Shown: positions 1 through 7,388 of the stretch, in pieces
Numbering within the stretch: the first letter of the stretch is position 1
How the letters are laid out: every line of letters starts with the position of its first letter
Assembly: GCA_947631755.1 (NCBI GenBank)
Contig: CANRMO010000033.1
Coordinates: 1-15,793, forward strand
Source of the DNA: an uncultured Lachnospiraceae bacterium
Lineage (GTDB): Bacteria > Bacillota > Clostridia > Lachnospirales > Lachnospiraceae
DNA: 15,793 nucleotides
Reading direction: 5' to 3'
The notes under the pieces: model-generated
What the model was told of the DNA's origin: nothing
The model's database searches: none
The model's input: only the letters and a program-made list of their open reading frames with translations
Position numbers and translations under genes: made by a program

Positions 1-573
1 GCTTTTGAAGGGGCAAAAGTCCGAAAGAAAGATGTGGATATTGCAAAAAATTATCTCAATGAAGATGAAATGCAGGAATTAAACAGAGTAGTAACTATGT
101 ATCTGGACTTTGCGGAGGATCAGGCCCGCAGACATATCCCTATGTATATGAAAGATTGGGAAACCTACCTCAATAATTTTCTGAATATGACAGGACGGGA
201 AGTACTGTCTGGTTCTGGTCATATTTCGGCAAACCAAGCAAAAGCACATGCCTATGAGCAATATGAACTTTATGATGAAAACAGAAAGAAGATAGAAGCA
301 AATGAGGTTGATTTGCTAATTGAGGAAGCGGAGCAGATAAAAAAAAAAAGTAATTCCCGTGTAGGTTGTTCCAGAAATATCTTTATGATAGGGAAACACG
401 GCTATGGCGTAAATCGTGAATCCTTAGAGAGTGGCGCAGCACTGTCAGATTCCTGCTTTCGTGGCAGCCCGGCAGGAGACAGGCCGCCACTATTGATACT
501 TCAATTATATTCAGATACAGTTCCTTACAGAAGCATTCTGCCGCCTATATGTATCATTATCTTTCTGGAGTAA
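1..573 (+). CDS. RhuM family protein, 3' part; C-terminus probably frameshifted
   Basis: The frame is already open at base 1 (it begins AFEGAKVRKKDVDIAKNYLN), so the 5' end lies outside the window. The block KNYLNEDEMQELNRVVTMYLDFAEDQ followed by RRHIPMYMKDW and a helical, charged tail is typical of the C-terminal half of RhuM proteins. These are named after a Salmonella pathogenicity-island gene, their biochemical role is not established, and they are common in mobile regions. Family-like sequence ends at EEAEQIKKK, in an 11-A tract at 339-349. One more A would give KKKK and a TAA at once. As written, the frame instead runs about 75 codons through unrelated sequence to 573 and overlaps the convergent gene by about 60 bases. 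The family call is good; the last 75 residues are probably not native. Confidence 0.75.
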   Translation, partial: AFEGAKVRKKDVDIAKNYLNEDEMQELNRVVTMYLDFAEDQARRHIPMYMKDWETYLNNFLNMTGREVLSGSGHISANQAKAHAYEQYELYDENRKKIEANEVDLLIEEAEQIKKKSNSRVGCSRNIFMIGKHGYGVNRESLESGAALSDSCFRGSPAGDRPPLLILQLYSDTVPYRSILPPICIIIFLE

Positions 574-981
574 CTCGTTCTCTGCCTGTGCTAATTTTTT
601 CTCCAGTTCCTTGATTTTTTCTTCATCTCCAGCGGCTGATTGAATCTGTTGTTCTAGCTGTTGTTTTTTTTCTTTCAATTTTTTAATTTCACTGTCGATC
701 CTATCCGTATTTGCGGTACACTTCTCTGCAGTTTTTTTCGGATCGTCAAAAAACACCTTTTTTCGCCCATCTTCATCCTGTCCTAACCGATATAGGCCAC
801 TTGGTTTAGCACCCGATTTTTCACTGCTGATATACTCATCATGCGGAACAGGTATATTATTGGATACGTTTTCATCTTTCTGCCCGTTTTCAGTTCCCTT
901 TGACTTCTCTGGTTCTGTTTTCAGGCGCTCCGCATAATCCGTTTGGTACGGACTGTACCTTCCGTTAATCTCCATTGACAT
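511..981 (-). CDS. Small coiled-coil protein of unknown function
   Basis: This predicts a 156-residue soluble protein with no signal peptide or membrane segment. The start at 981 is set by GGAGGG (989-994) seven bases upstream; a longer frame upstream lacks a ribosome site. The first 80 residues are polar and include a segment like SSEKSGAKPSGLYRLG and then VFFDDPKK. Residues 93-141 form a strongly charged Glu/Lys/Gln heptad region, very likely a coiled coil. The sequence resembles an uncharacterised small protein I recall from accessory regions of Clostridia, but I can give no function. It lies 89 bases downstream of the sensor kinase gene on the same strand and could be read through from it; no good separate promoter or hairpin terminator is visible between them. 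That it is a real gene is fairly sure; its role is unknown. Confidence 0.75.
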   Translation of the reverse strand: MSMEINGRYSPYQTDYAERLKTEPEKSKGTENGQKDENVSNNIPVPHDEYISSEKSGAKPSGLYRLGQDEDGRKKVFFDDPKKTAEKCTANTDRIDSEIKKLKEKKQQLEQQIQSAAGDEEKIKELEKKLAQAENELLQKDNDTYRRQNASVRNCI

Positions 982-1070
982 ATGATTACCCTCCTTAAAC
1001 TCTGTTGTTAGACAGCATAAAATCATAAATTTCTGACTACATTACCTTTTTCGTCATTCAAAAAAAATAT

Positions 1071-2390
1071 TTAACCGATTTGCTGTGGGATGTTTTCTGA
1101 TTGCTGTGGAATGATGAGAAGCACACTAAGAATGAACGATGTACCCTGTATCTTTATACTCATTGCGCCATGATATTTTTCAGCTATTGTTTTCACATTT
1201 GACAGGCCTCTTCCCCTTCTGAATAACTTATTTCCCTGAAAACTGTTCTCGATTTCCAGCAAAATAAAATCTCCCTGCATACGCCCTGTCACGCAAATGT
1301 TTTTTTCGGCACTGCTATCCATCTTTTTACAGGCATTGATTGCATTGTCCAAAGCATTTGACAGGATAATGCAGAAATCTATGTCGCGCACAAAACAGGG
1401 GTACGGCAATCGCAGCGAACAGCAGACATCTATTCCCATGTTTTTTGCTATTCCCAGCTTATTTCCCACTAAAATATCTGCCACTGGATTATTTGTACTG
1501 CATGGAAAAGATAATTCCTCTGTCATGCTCTCCATATCTCCAATATAACTCAATGCCTGTTCTGATTTCTCATTCTGCAAAAGTTCCTTTACAACCATAA
1601 TATGATTCTTTATATCATGGCGGAAAGACTTCGTTTTTTCATAATGAGCCCTTGCTTCCTCTACATACTGGTTTAAGGAATGCTCCTCCTGCTCCAACAG
1701 TGACAATTCTGTACTCAGACGAAAATTCTGCAATAATTTCTTATAAGCAAACATAATACAAAATAAACTGATCATTCCCAAAAGCTGTATGGCAAACATC
1801 TGATAGTGATTTGTATATATAATAATTCCACTATCATTTATAGCATTTGAATGTCCGGAAATAATAGAATTGGCATATTCGCCAATTAAGAAAATCATCA
1901 ATATTGGCGTTAAAATCATAAGTACATATTGCTTTTTCACTGTTTCGTAATAAGAAAAGTACCGATATGTTATATAGTAACAAAGCACAGCTAACAACAA
2001 TGCCATATTTCCTAACAGCATAAATACAATGCCAGCAATTTTCGGATTAAAAGGGAATATTACCGGACATAAAATACTTAATAAGGAATTAACAATACCG
2101 TAGCTGAGCTGCATAATTTCAACTGTCAGTGCGGAATATAAAATGACAGACTTCCAATCTGCATGACATGCAAAAATTCCACTTATTGTCAACAGCAGAA
2201 TAAAAATAAGAAATTCCGTTATTCTGTCAGTGGGGATAACTTCTGTAAGAACAGTCCAAAATAACGCAAACAGTATATAAAAATAAAATTTTGCTTTCTT
2301 TTGCAAAAATCTGGTAAGGAAATAAAACCCCGTGAGCACCTGCGCATTTCCCATGATATATATATTAAAAAAATCTATATAATCAGTCAT
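1071..2390 (-). CDS. AgrC/ComD-like sensor histidine kinase (HPK10, GHKL ATPase)
   Basis: This is a 439-residue membrane sensor kinase. Residues 1-220 hold about six hydrophobic helices with short loops, the usual layout of peptide-sensing AgrC-type receptors. A linker helix (225-252) leads to the phospho-acceptor box FRHDIKNH with His258. The N-box (NALDNAINAC, 345-354) and G-box (RGRGLSNVK, 392-400) of the GHKL ATPase follow. It would autophosphorylate at His258 and pass the phosphate to the regulator encoded just upstream. The regulator's TAA and this ATG are separated by one base, so translation is probably coupled. No AgrB-like processing enzyme or AgrD-like peptide gene is in the window, so the signal is unknown. 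The kinase class is certain; the ligand is not. Confidence 0.92.
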   Translation of the reverse strand: MTDYIDFFNIYIMGNAQVLTGFYFLTRFLQKKAKFYFYILFALFWTVLTEVIPTDRITEFLIFILLLTISGIFACHADWKSVILYSALTVEIMQLSYGIVNSLLSILCPVIFPFNPKIAGIVFMLLGNMALLLAVLCYYITYRYFSYYETVKKQYVLMILTPILMIFLIGEYANSIISGHSNAINDSGIIIYTNHYQMFAIQLLGMISLFCIMFAYKKLLQNFRLSTELSLLEQEEHSLNQYVEEARAHYEKTKSFRHDIKNHIMVVKELLQNEKSEQALSYIGDMESMTEELSFPCSTNNPVADILVGNKLGIAKNMGIDVCCSLRLPYPCFVRDIDFCIILSNALDNAINACKKMDSSAEKNICVTGRMQGDFILLEIENSFQGNKLFRRGRGLSNVKTIAEKYHGAMSIKIQGTSFILSVLLIIPQQSENIPQQIG

Positions 2391-2391
2391 C

Positions 2392-3102
2392 TTACAGCCT
2401 CCATTCTTTCATATACTGCAAAATCACATTGGAAAATTCTTTGCTCCGCAATCGTGATACAGGTATCTGCTCACCGCCCTCCATATATGCGGTACCGTTT
2501 TTATAACTTTTCAAATACTGCAGATTGATTAAAAAACTTCTATGGCATCGGAAAAATCTGCTATCCAATTTTGTTTCCAGTCTTTCAATACGCTCATAAA
2601 AATCAACGACTTCCGATGACACTAAATGTAAATATATTTTTCTGTCAATAATTTCACAGAAAACAATAGTCTCGAAAGCAATAATGCTGCTTTCATATCC
2701 TTTCTGGACAAGTAAACTTGCCTCACTGCCATTTTGCATGGAATCCCAAAGACGCCCCATCATTTTTTCAAAATACTTTTCGTCTATTGGCTTTACAAGA
2801 TAATCATATGCCTGTACATCAAAAGCCTGGAATACCATTTCTTTCAGAACTGTTATAAAAATCAGGAATCCCTTAAATTTGCGGCCCCGCAGTTTTCTTG
2901 CTGTTTCCATGCCATCTATGCCATTCATCTGAATATCAAGGAACAGAATATCTATAAGTTTGTTAAATTTTAATAATTCTTCTCCATTTGAAAACTGTGT
3001 GATTGTTATATCCATGTTTTTTCTGCGAAAGAAATCAGACACCATTGCACAGATTTTATCAGACATATATTTCTCATCATCACAGATTGCAATGCGTATC
3101 AT
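2392..3102 (-). CDS. LytTR-family response regulator (AgrA-like)
   Basis: This 236-residue protein has a receiver domain (about 1-120) with acidic pocket D8/D9, phospho-acceptor D56 (LFLDIQMNGIDG), Thr84 and Lys104 (VKPID). A LytTR DNA-binding domain follows (about 132-232), with the diagnostic block FRCHRSFLINLQYL at 184-197. Proteins of this type bind pairs of roughly 9-bp direct repeats upstream of their targets when phosphorylated. The ATG at 3102 has an AGGGGA-type ribosome site and a good promoter at 3143-3171. It is the first gene of a two-gene operon with the kinase. I found no convincing LytTR repeat pair near its own promoter, so the target is not evident. Confidence 0.93.
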   Translation of the reverse strand: MIRIAICDDEKYMSDKICAMVSDFFRRKNMDITITQFSNGEELLKFNKLIDILFLDIQMNGIDGMETARKLRGRKFKGFLIFITVLKEMVFQAFDVQAYDYLVKPIDEKYFEKMMGRLWDSMQNGSEASLLVQKGYESSIIAFETIVFCEIIDRKIYLHLVSSEVVDFYERIERLETKLDSRFFRCHRSFLINLQYLKSYKNGTAYMEGGEQIPVSRLRSKEFSNVILQYMKEWRL

Positions 3103-3142
3103 ATAAATTCCCCTTTCTGCACTGGCACTTCCTGAAAAAATT

Positions 3143-3171
3143 ATTGTACCACTTCTTTTTTGCTAAAACAA
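3143..3171 (-). promoter_or_regulatory. Sigma-A promoter of the LytTR regulator/kinase operon
   Basis: On the minus strand, TTGTTT (3166-3171) and TACAAT (3143-3148) are 17 bases apart, with a TGG directly upstream of the -10 (extended -10). Transcription would begin about 30 bases before the regulator start codon. Confidence 0.65.
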
Positions 3172-3218
3172 TAAAAATGCTTTGAAATGTAGTTTTACAG
3201 TAGCAGAATGCCGAGAAG

Positions 3219-3254
3219 CAAATAAAAAGAGCAACTTGCAGGGTTCAGTTGCTC
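3219..3254 (-). terminator. Rho-independent terminator of the AlbA_2/ATPase gene
   Basis: Read on the minus strand, GAGCAACT and AGTTGCTC form a perfect 8-bp stem (3247-3254 with 3229-3236) around a 10-base loop, followed directly by TTTTTATT. It lies 25 bases past the stop codon at 3279 and isolates this gene from the regulator/kinase operon. Confidence 0.8.
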
Positions 3255-3278
3255 ATGATTTATTTAAAAACTTATCTG

Positions 3279-4973
3279 TTACGGTTCTTGCCGCTTTTTT
3301 TTGTAGCGTCTATCTCGATTACTTCCAACCAGCTCAATATAATCAGAAAGACCTTTTAATATATCTTTAGTACGACTTTCTTTTAAATTCAGCAATTTAC
3401 AAAAATCCCAAATACCATACTCTTTTCCATCTTCCATAAATGCGAGGATTTTATCATATTGCATTTGTGTCTTTTTCGTTATTTTTTTATTGCCGCTTTT
3501 TATCGCCGCTTTTTTATCGCCGCTTTTTATCGCCGCTTTTTTATCGCCGCTTTTTTTATTCCCCTCTTCTTTGTTCCTCCAGATTCCATCAGCGCCTACT
3601 TGTCCATACTGTCCATATCTAAGCATTGAAATGTATTTTTCACATCCTGATGCACTAATTGAAACGCCTCCATTTTCAGCGTCAATAAGAGGAAGTGGTG
3701 CATTTATTTTTTTACATTCTGCCTTTATTTTCAAAAAACCTCTACCCCAGGACTCCACATCTCCTGAACGGAACGAAACATCTGCAATCTTAGGATTATT
3801 CGGCACAGACTCATGTTTTTCATATACCCTTTCATCTGTAGGTACACGCTTTGGCCAGGAGCCCATATTAAATATAATTATCCTGTCTTTATATATTGAT
3901 ACCTGGACCGGTACTCCTGTTGCATAGTTTTTATGATTAATCGCATTGAGAAGCAATTCGCGGACTATGCCTCTGGTTAGCATATTAGTTTCTGTACGTT
4001 GAACGCCTTCATAATCCACTAATGCTTTAAAATATTTTGTAAAAATTAAATCTATCGCTTTATCTACTTGCAGAAGCAGTGGACCATCTACAACGTCTTG
4101 ATATTGCAAATCTTCTATTGGTTCCGCATCTTCACCAAATGCTCCTACTAATGAAAAATAACCGATTTTTATATATGAGCCTGTTACATAATGTTCTGGT
4201 GTTGGGTGAAACAACAGAATTGCTGCCCTTGTTAAATACTCACCATCAAATAATTTTAGATTCCGTAACAATAATTCATCAGAAACATTTACTTCACTTT
4301 CTGTCATCCGGTTACTTTTGACCGCCTTCTTTCTAAATGCTTCCAATGCTTCTTTACTCAAATCTGATACTTTCACTTCCGGAGTCGGAACAGTATCCCA
4401 TGTTTTTCCAGCACGTTCCAACAGGAAATTCTGCAACTCAAATCCATTCAATTCATGTAATGTAGAACCGGAACGTTTATAATATTTCCCCTCACATGAA
4501 ACTGCAAACGGGTACTTTATAATTTCAATAGAAACATACTCTCTTGTACCATCTTCCATTTCCCAAATCTTATTTTCTCTTTCTATTACCGCTAGATTTT
4601 TATAGCGTTTGTCGGTGTCATTTAACATCCCGGTATTAAGCATTCCACATGAATATTGATTAATCATCTTAGCTGAAATACTTTCGGGTACGAAATCACC
4701 ATAACGCACATTTTTGGCACCATTAGCTCTGTGAATATTTATACTGGCTATAATCCCAAGTTTGTCATTAATCTTATTGGGCAACCTTTCAAGCAGCCTT
4801 TTAGAATCTTCAATTCCTACCACGTAGCCATCGTCATTTACCCCAATATATAAAGTTCCACCTTCTGTGTTGGCATAACCGCATAACCATTTCAGATATT
4901 CATCCTGCCATGACCACTTCCACTCTATTTGTTGTGATTCCTGATTTTTATTGTGATCACTCAACTTATCCAT
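3279..4973 (-). CDS. AlbA_2/Schlafen-type domain protein with HATPase_c_4 and C-terminal winged helix
   Basis: This predicts 564 residues from the ATG at 4973, with AAAGGA nine to ten bases upstream; an in-frame start 48 bases earlier has no ribosome site. The N-terminal AlbA_2 domain (about 10-185) is marked by ESQQIEWKWS and YANTEGGTLYIGVNDDG. A GHKL-like ATPase segment follows with ELLLNAINHKNY (339-350) and GDVESWGRGF (404-413). Residues 471-497 are a lysine-rich repeat linker, and 503-560 look like a winged helix. Such proteins are often annotated as RecG-like helicases, but they lack helicase motifs and are better described as putative DNA-binding ATPases or transcriptional regulators, some tied to phage defence. 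It is a single-gene transcript with its own promoter and terminator, divergent from tetR. The linker DNA repeat is unusual (see findings). Architecture is sure; function is inferred. Confidence 0.85.
   Translation of the reverse strand: MDKLSDHNKNQESQQIEWKWSWQDEYLKWLCGYANTEGGTLYIGVNDDGYVVGIEDSKRLLERLPNKINDKLGIIASINIHRANGAKNVRYGDFVPESISAKMINQYSCGMLNTGMLNDTDKRYKNLAVIERENKIWEMEDGTREYVSIEIIKYPFAVSCEGKYYKRSGSTLHELNGFELQNFLLERAGKTWDTVPTPEVKVSDLSKEALEAFRKKAVKSNRMTESEVNVSDELLLRNLKLFDGEYLTRAAILLFHPTPEHYVTGSYIKIGYFSLVGAFGEDAEPIEDLQYQDVVDGPLLLQVDKAIDLIFTKYFKALVDYEGVQRTETNMLTRGIVRELLLNAINHKNYATGVPVQVSIYKDRIIIFNMGSWPKRVPTDERVYEKHESVPNNPKIADVSFRSGDVESWGRGFLKIKAECKKINAPLPLIDAENGGVSISASGCEKYISMLRYGQYGQVGADGIWRNKEEGNKKSGDKKAAIKSGDKKAAIKSGNKKITKKTQMQYDKILAFMEDGKEYGIWDFCKLLNLKESRTKDILKGLSDYIELVGSNRDRRYKKKRQEP
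3492..3557 (-). repeat. Alternating 13/14-nt tandem repeat inside the ATPase gene
   Basis: On the plus strand the block GCCGC followed by a T-tract and ATC occurs five times, starting at 3492, 3505, 3519, 3532 and 3546. The T-tracts are 5, 6, 5, 6 and 7 bases long. Start-to-start distances therefore alternate 13, 14, 13, 14, so each 27-base pair keeps the reading frame. The two halves of a pair are translated in different frames as SGDKK and AAIK. Confidence 0.9.
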
Positions 4974-5042
4974 CCTTACACATCCTTTATTTGTTGTTTT
5001 GCAACACAGAACATCACACAAACAACGCCAATTGCTATGCTT

Positions 5043-5071
5043 ATGATATCATCTTTTAGAAAACTTAACAA
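5043..5071 (-). promoter_or_regulatory. Promoter of the AlbA_2/ATPase gene
   Basis: On the minus strand, TTGTTA (5066-5071) and TATCAT (5043-5048) are separated by 17 bases. The -35 box lies at the inner end of the left arm of the palindrome. A leader of about 60 bases follows before the ATG at 4973. Confidence 0.6.
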
Positions 5072-5099
5072 CAAATATTTCTTGTTAAGTTTTCTAAAA
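5054..5099. promoter_or_regulatory. Perfect 18-bp inverted repeat, probable TetR operator
   Basis: The arm TTTTAGAAAACTTAACAA (5054-5071) and its exact reverse complement (5082-5099) flank the 10-base spacer CAAATATTTC. The element sits midway between two divergent genes, overlaps both -35 boxes, and lies beside a TetR-family gene. That is the usual arrangement for an autorepressing regulator that also controls its divergent neighbour. The repeat is seen directly; the operator role is inferred. Confidence 0.7.
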
Positions 5100-5110
5100 A
5101 GTGATATTAT
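5082..5110 (+). promoter_or_regulatory. Promoter of the TetR-family gene
   Basis: TTGTTA (5082-5087) and TATTAT (5105-5110) are separated by 17 bases. The -35 box starts the right arm of the palindrome, a mirror image of the minus-strand promoter. Transcription would start near 5117, about 30 bases before the tetR start codon. Confidence 0.65.
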
Positions 5111-5145
5111 AAATATTATTTGAATAATCATACAAGGAGATTGTG

Positions 5146-5724
5146 ATGAACAGTGAGCAGGACGAGAGATACCATGTAGCGGACGAGGCTATTTATGATG
5201 CATTTTTTCTGGTTTTAAAAGAAAAAGAGTTAGAGAAAATAACAGTTGCGGATGTGATAAAAAGGGCCGGGATTGTGAGGAGTACTTTTTACAACCACTA
5301 TGAAAATATCCCAGATCTCGTATCTGCCATTGAGGACAAGACGATACAGGATATTTTTTCTCTTATGGAGACATTTCACGCAAAGAGCGACTGGGATATG
5401 TGCAGGTCATATTTTTTGACGATTTGTGAATACAACAGGACAAACCCCTTTCTGGCGAGCCTTTTGCGAAGTCCGAGAGGGGATAGTTTCCTTGAAAAAA
5501 TCATGACGATGTTTCACCGCTATGTGTCAGATGTTGTGCAGAACAAGTCGCCCTCGGAACACAGTAAGGAGGAATTTTCGTACATGATCGCCTGTGCCAT
5601 CGGCAGCACCATCGGCGTGCTGCATAAGTGGTCAGTGGAAGAGTTTAAAGTACCGGATGAAGAGATTGCCGATATGCTGACAAAAGTTTTTATGACAGGA
5701 ATCCTCCCGTTTATGTCACTGTAA
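5146..5724 (+). CDS. TetR/AcrR-family transcriptional regulator
   Basis: This predicts 192 residues. The ATG at 5146 is preferred over the adjacent in-frame GTG at 5143 because AGGAG (5135-5139) is then six rather than three bases away. The N-terminal TetR helix-turn-helix is clear: ITVADVIKRAGIVRSTFYNHY at residues 32-52. The rest is all-helical, as expected for a ligand-binding and dimerisation domain, and is not specific enough to name a ligand. It is probably an autorepressor acting at the palindrome in its own promoter and on the divergent ATPase gene. It is convergent with, and immediately downstream of, the NRPS-like operon, so control of that operon is possible. A 13-base palindrome, GTTTCCCGGAAAC (5735-5747), follows the stop. 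Family certain, targets inferred. Confidence 0.92.
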   Translation: MNSEQDERYHVADEAIYDAFFLVLKEKELEKITVADVIKRAGIVRSTFYNHYENIPDLVSAIEDKTIQDIFSLMETFHAKSDWDMCRSYFLTICEYNRTNPFLASLLRSPRGDSFLEKIMTMFHRYVSDVVQNKSPSEHSKEEFSYMIACAIGSTIGVLHKWSVEEFKVPDEEIADMLTKVFMTGILPFMSL

Positions 5725-5781
5725 GAAAGAACTGGTTTCCCGGAAACAGGATGGCGGGATGGGGCATAAAATGCGATATAA

Positions 5782-5816
5782 AAAAACGCCAGAAGGTTAA
5801 AATTCCTGGCGTTTTT
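5782..5816. terminator. Bidirectional terminator between tetR and the acyl-ligase operon
   Basis: AAAAACGCCAG (5782-5792) and CTGGCGTTTTT (5806-5816) form an 11-bp stem around a 13-base loop. The A-run on one side and T-run on the other let it terminate the plus-strand tetR transcript and the minus-strand operon ending at 5827. Confidence 0.88.
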
Positions 5817-5826
5817 CTTATGCGCT

Positions 5827-7383
5827 TTATTCGGAAAGCGGCTCGTCGATCATTACTTCCTGGCGCTTGATCTTCTTTGTTGAACTCTTGATAAAAGGAT
5901 TTTTTCTTATGACCAGTGCGGTGATCTGGCGGTAAGTGGGCTGGTTTTTATTGTACTCATCGAGAAATGCCTGCAGCGAGGCGTGGATCGCCTCTTCTCC
6001 CAGTCCCTTTGCGGCAACGACATCCTGATCCGGGTAAATCCTTGCGGTGAGGCCGTTATTCTCGCCGGTCACGATTACCTCACCCACCAGCGGGTTGAGG
6101 GCCAGCTTATTTTCAATTTCCTCCGGTGAAATATTCTCTCCGTTTGAGAGAATGATCAGATTTTTCACGCGGCCATTGATAAACAGGAATCCGTCTTCGT
6201 CCAGATAACCTTTATCCCCCGTGTGGAGCCATCCGTCTCTAAGAGTTTCTGCCGTCTCCTCCGGCATCTTGTAGTAGCCCTTCATGACGCTGGTGCCCCT
6301 TACGAGGATCTCCCCGTCTTCAAAGGAGAGCTCAGCGTTGGGCAGGGGTTTTCCGATGGAGCCCGCCTTGTGGTCATTTACCGAGTTGGAGCTGATGACG
6401 GGTGAGCACTCGGACATTCCGTATCCCTCTAAGACGCTGACCCCGTATTCGGCAAATTTATCAATATAAAATGGATCGAGGTGGGCGCCGCCGGTAAATA
6501 TGATCTCCAGGTTTCCGCCAAATACATTGTCTGCCAGAACCTTTTTCGGGATAGATGGGTCTGCGCTGGCCAGCCGCTTGTAGATCGTCTCGATCATAAG
6601 GGGAACCATGAGCATCACCTTTGGCTTGAATACGCCCATATTTTTTACCATGTGGAGAAGAGAATCGTTGATACAGATCGTCGTTCCAAGGGAAAAACCC
6701 TTGAGCCAGTCCATGACAAGACAAAAGGCGTGGTGGATGGGGAGCACACTGAGCAGTATAGTCCCGGGGTCTGTTGTAAAATCAACCGACTCCACATTTG
6801 TCGCAAGATTGTTCTGGGTCAGCATAACGCCCTTGCTCTTTCCTGTCGTCCCCGATGTAAAAATGATCGTCGCCACATCCTCCGGCGCCGGCCGGTCAGA
6901 ATCTGTGGCACTGTCTTTTGCGGCACTTTTTAATGCGGCCAGAGAAACCACTTTCTCACTGGAAATTTCCGGCTCTTCTTCCTGCAGCAGCCAGACTTTT
7001 TTGAGGCCCGGGCACTGTGCCAGGATCTTATCCAGCAGAGCTATGTGCTTAGGGCTAAGGAACAGTCCCTCTGAGTCAGAGCGGTTGATCAGATCAATGA
7101 GATCCTCGGCGGGCAGCCCCGCATCCAGCGGTACAGCCACTGTGTTTCCTGTGATAATGCCAAGATAGCTCTCAATCCACTCGACCGAGCTTGTGCCGAT
7201 CAGAGCGAGGTGTTTTCCACGGAAGCCCTCTGTCAGCAGCCCCTTTCTCACGGACACTGCCTGTTCCAGCAGTTCGCGGTAGCTTTCCTCAAAGATTTCC
7301 TTTTTCCTCAGCCATTTTACAGCTGTGATATCAGCATATTTTTTGCCGCTGTCCTCTAAAATATCACGAATTAAAAGCCCCAT
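5827..7383 (-). CDS. AMP-dependent acyl (fatty acid) ligase, free-standing adenylation enzyme
   Basis: This is a 518-residue ANL-superfamily enzyme, complete by family length. Visible core motifs are the P-loop IIFTSGTTGKSKGV (173-186), LPIHH (214-218), GYGMSE (320-325), HTGD (387-390) and GRVKNLIILSNGENI (404-418). The catalytic C-terminal lysine is probably K504, in STKKIKR. It should activate a carboxylate with ATP and pass the acyl-AMP to a thiol. The sequence feels closer to FadD/fatty acyl ligases than to amino-acid-specific NRPS adenylation domains, but the substrate cannot be read by eye. The ATG at 7383 lies five bases after the carrier-protein stop, and its ribosome site AGGAGGG overlaps the end of that gene, so translation is probably coupled. 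The partner thiol is therefore most likely the carrier protein rather than free CoA. It is the last gene of a three-gene operon. Confidence 0.92.
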   Translation of the reverse strand: MGLLIRDILEDSGKKYADITAVKWLRKKEIFEESYRELLEQAVSVRKGLLTEGFRGKHLALIGTSSVEWIESYLGIITGNTVAVPLDAGLPAEDLIDLINRSDSEGLFLSPKHIALLDKILAQCPGLKKVWLLQEEEPEISSEKVVSLAALKSAAKDSATDSDRPAPEDVATIIFTSGTTGKSKGVMLTQNNLATNVESVDFTTDPGTILLSVLPIHHAFCLVMDWLKGFSLGTTICINDSLLHMVKNMGVFKPKVMLMVPLMIETIYKRLASADPSIPKKVLADNVFGGNLEIIFTGGAHLDPFYIDKFAEYGVSVLEGYGMSECSPVISSNSVNDHKAGSIGKPLPNAELSFEDGEILVRGTSVMKGYYKMPEETAETLRDGWLHTGDKGYLDEDGFLFINGRVKNLIILSNGENISPEEIENKLALNPLVGEVIVTGENNGLTARIYPDQDVVAAKGLGEEAIHASLQAFLDEYNKNQPTYRQITALVIRKNPFIKSSTKKIKRQEVMIDEPLSE

Positions 7384-7388
7384 AATCT

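Noticed and set aside
3182..3370. Small plus-strand frame between the regulator and ATPase genes
   Set aside because: It runs through the minus-strand terminator hairpin and into the ATPase gene, with no ribosome site.
3492..3557. Short regular repeats that could suggest a CRISPR-like array
   Set aside because: The repeats are directly adjacent, 13-14 bases long, have no spacers, and lie inside an intact reading frame as a lysine-rich linker.
6608..7168. Long open frame on the plus strand opposite the acyl ligase gene
   Set aside because: It is antisense to a gene with all family motifs, has no ribosome site, and its translation resembles no family I know.
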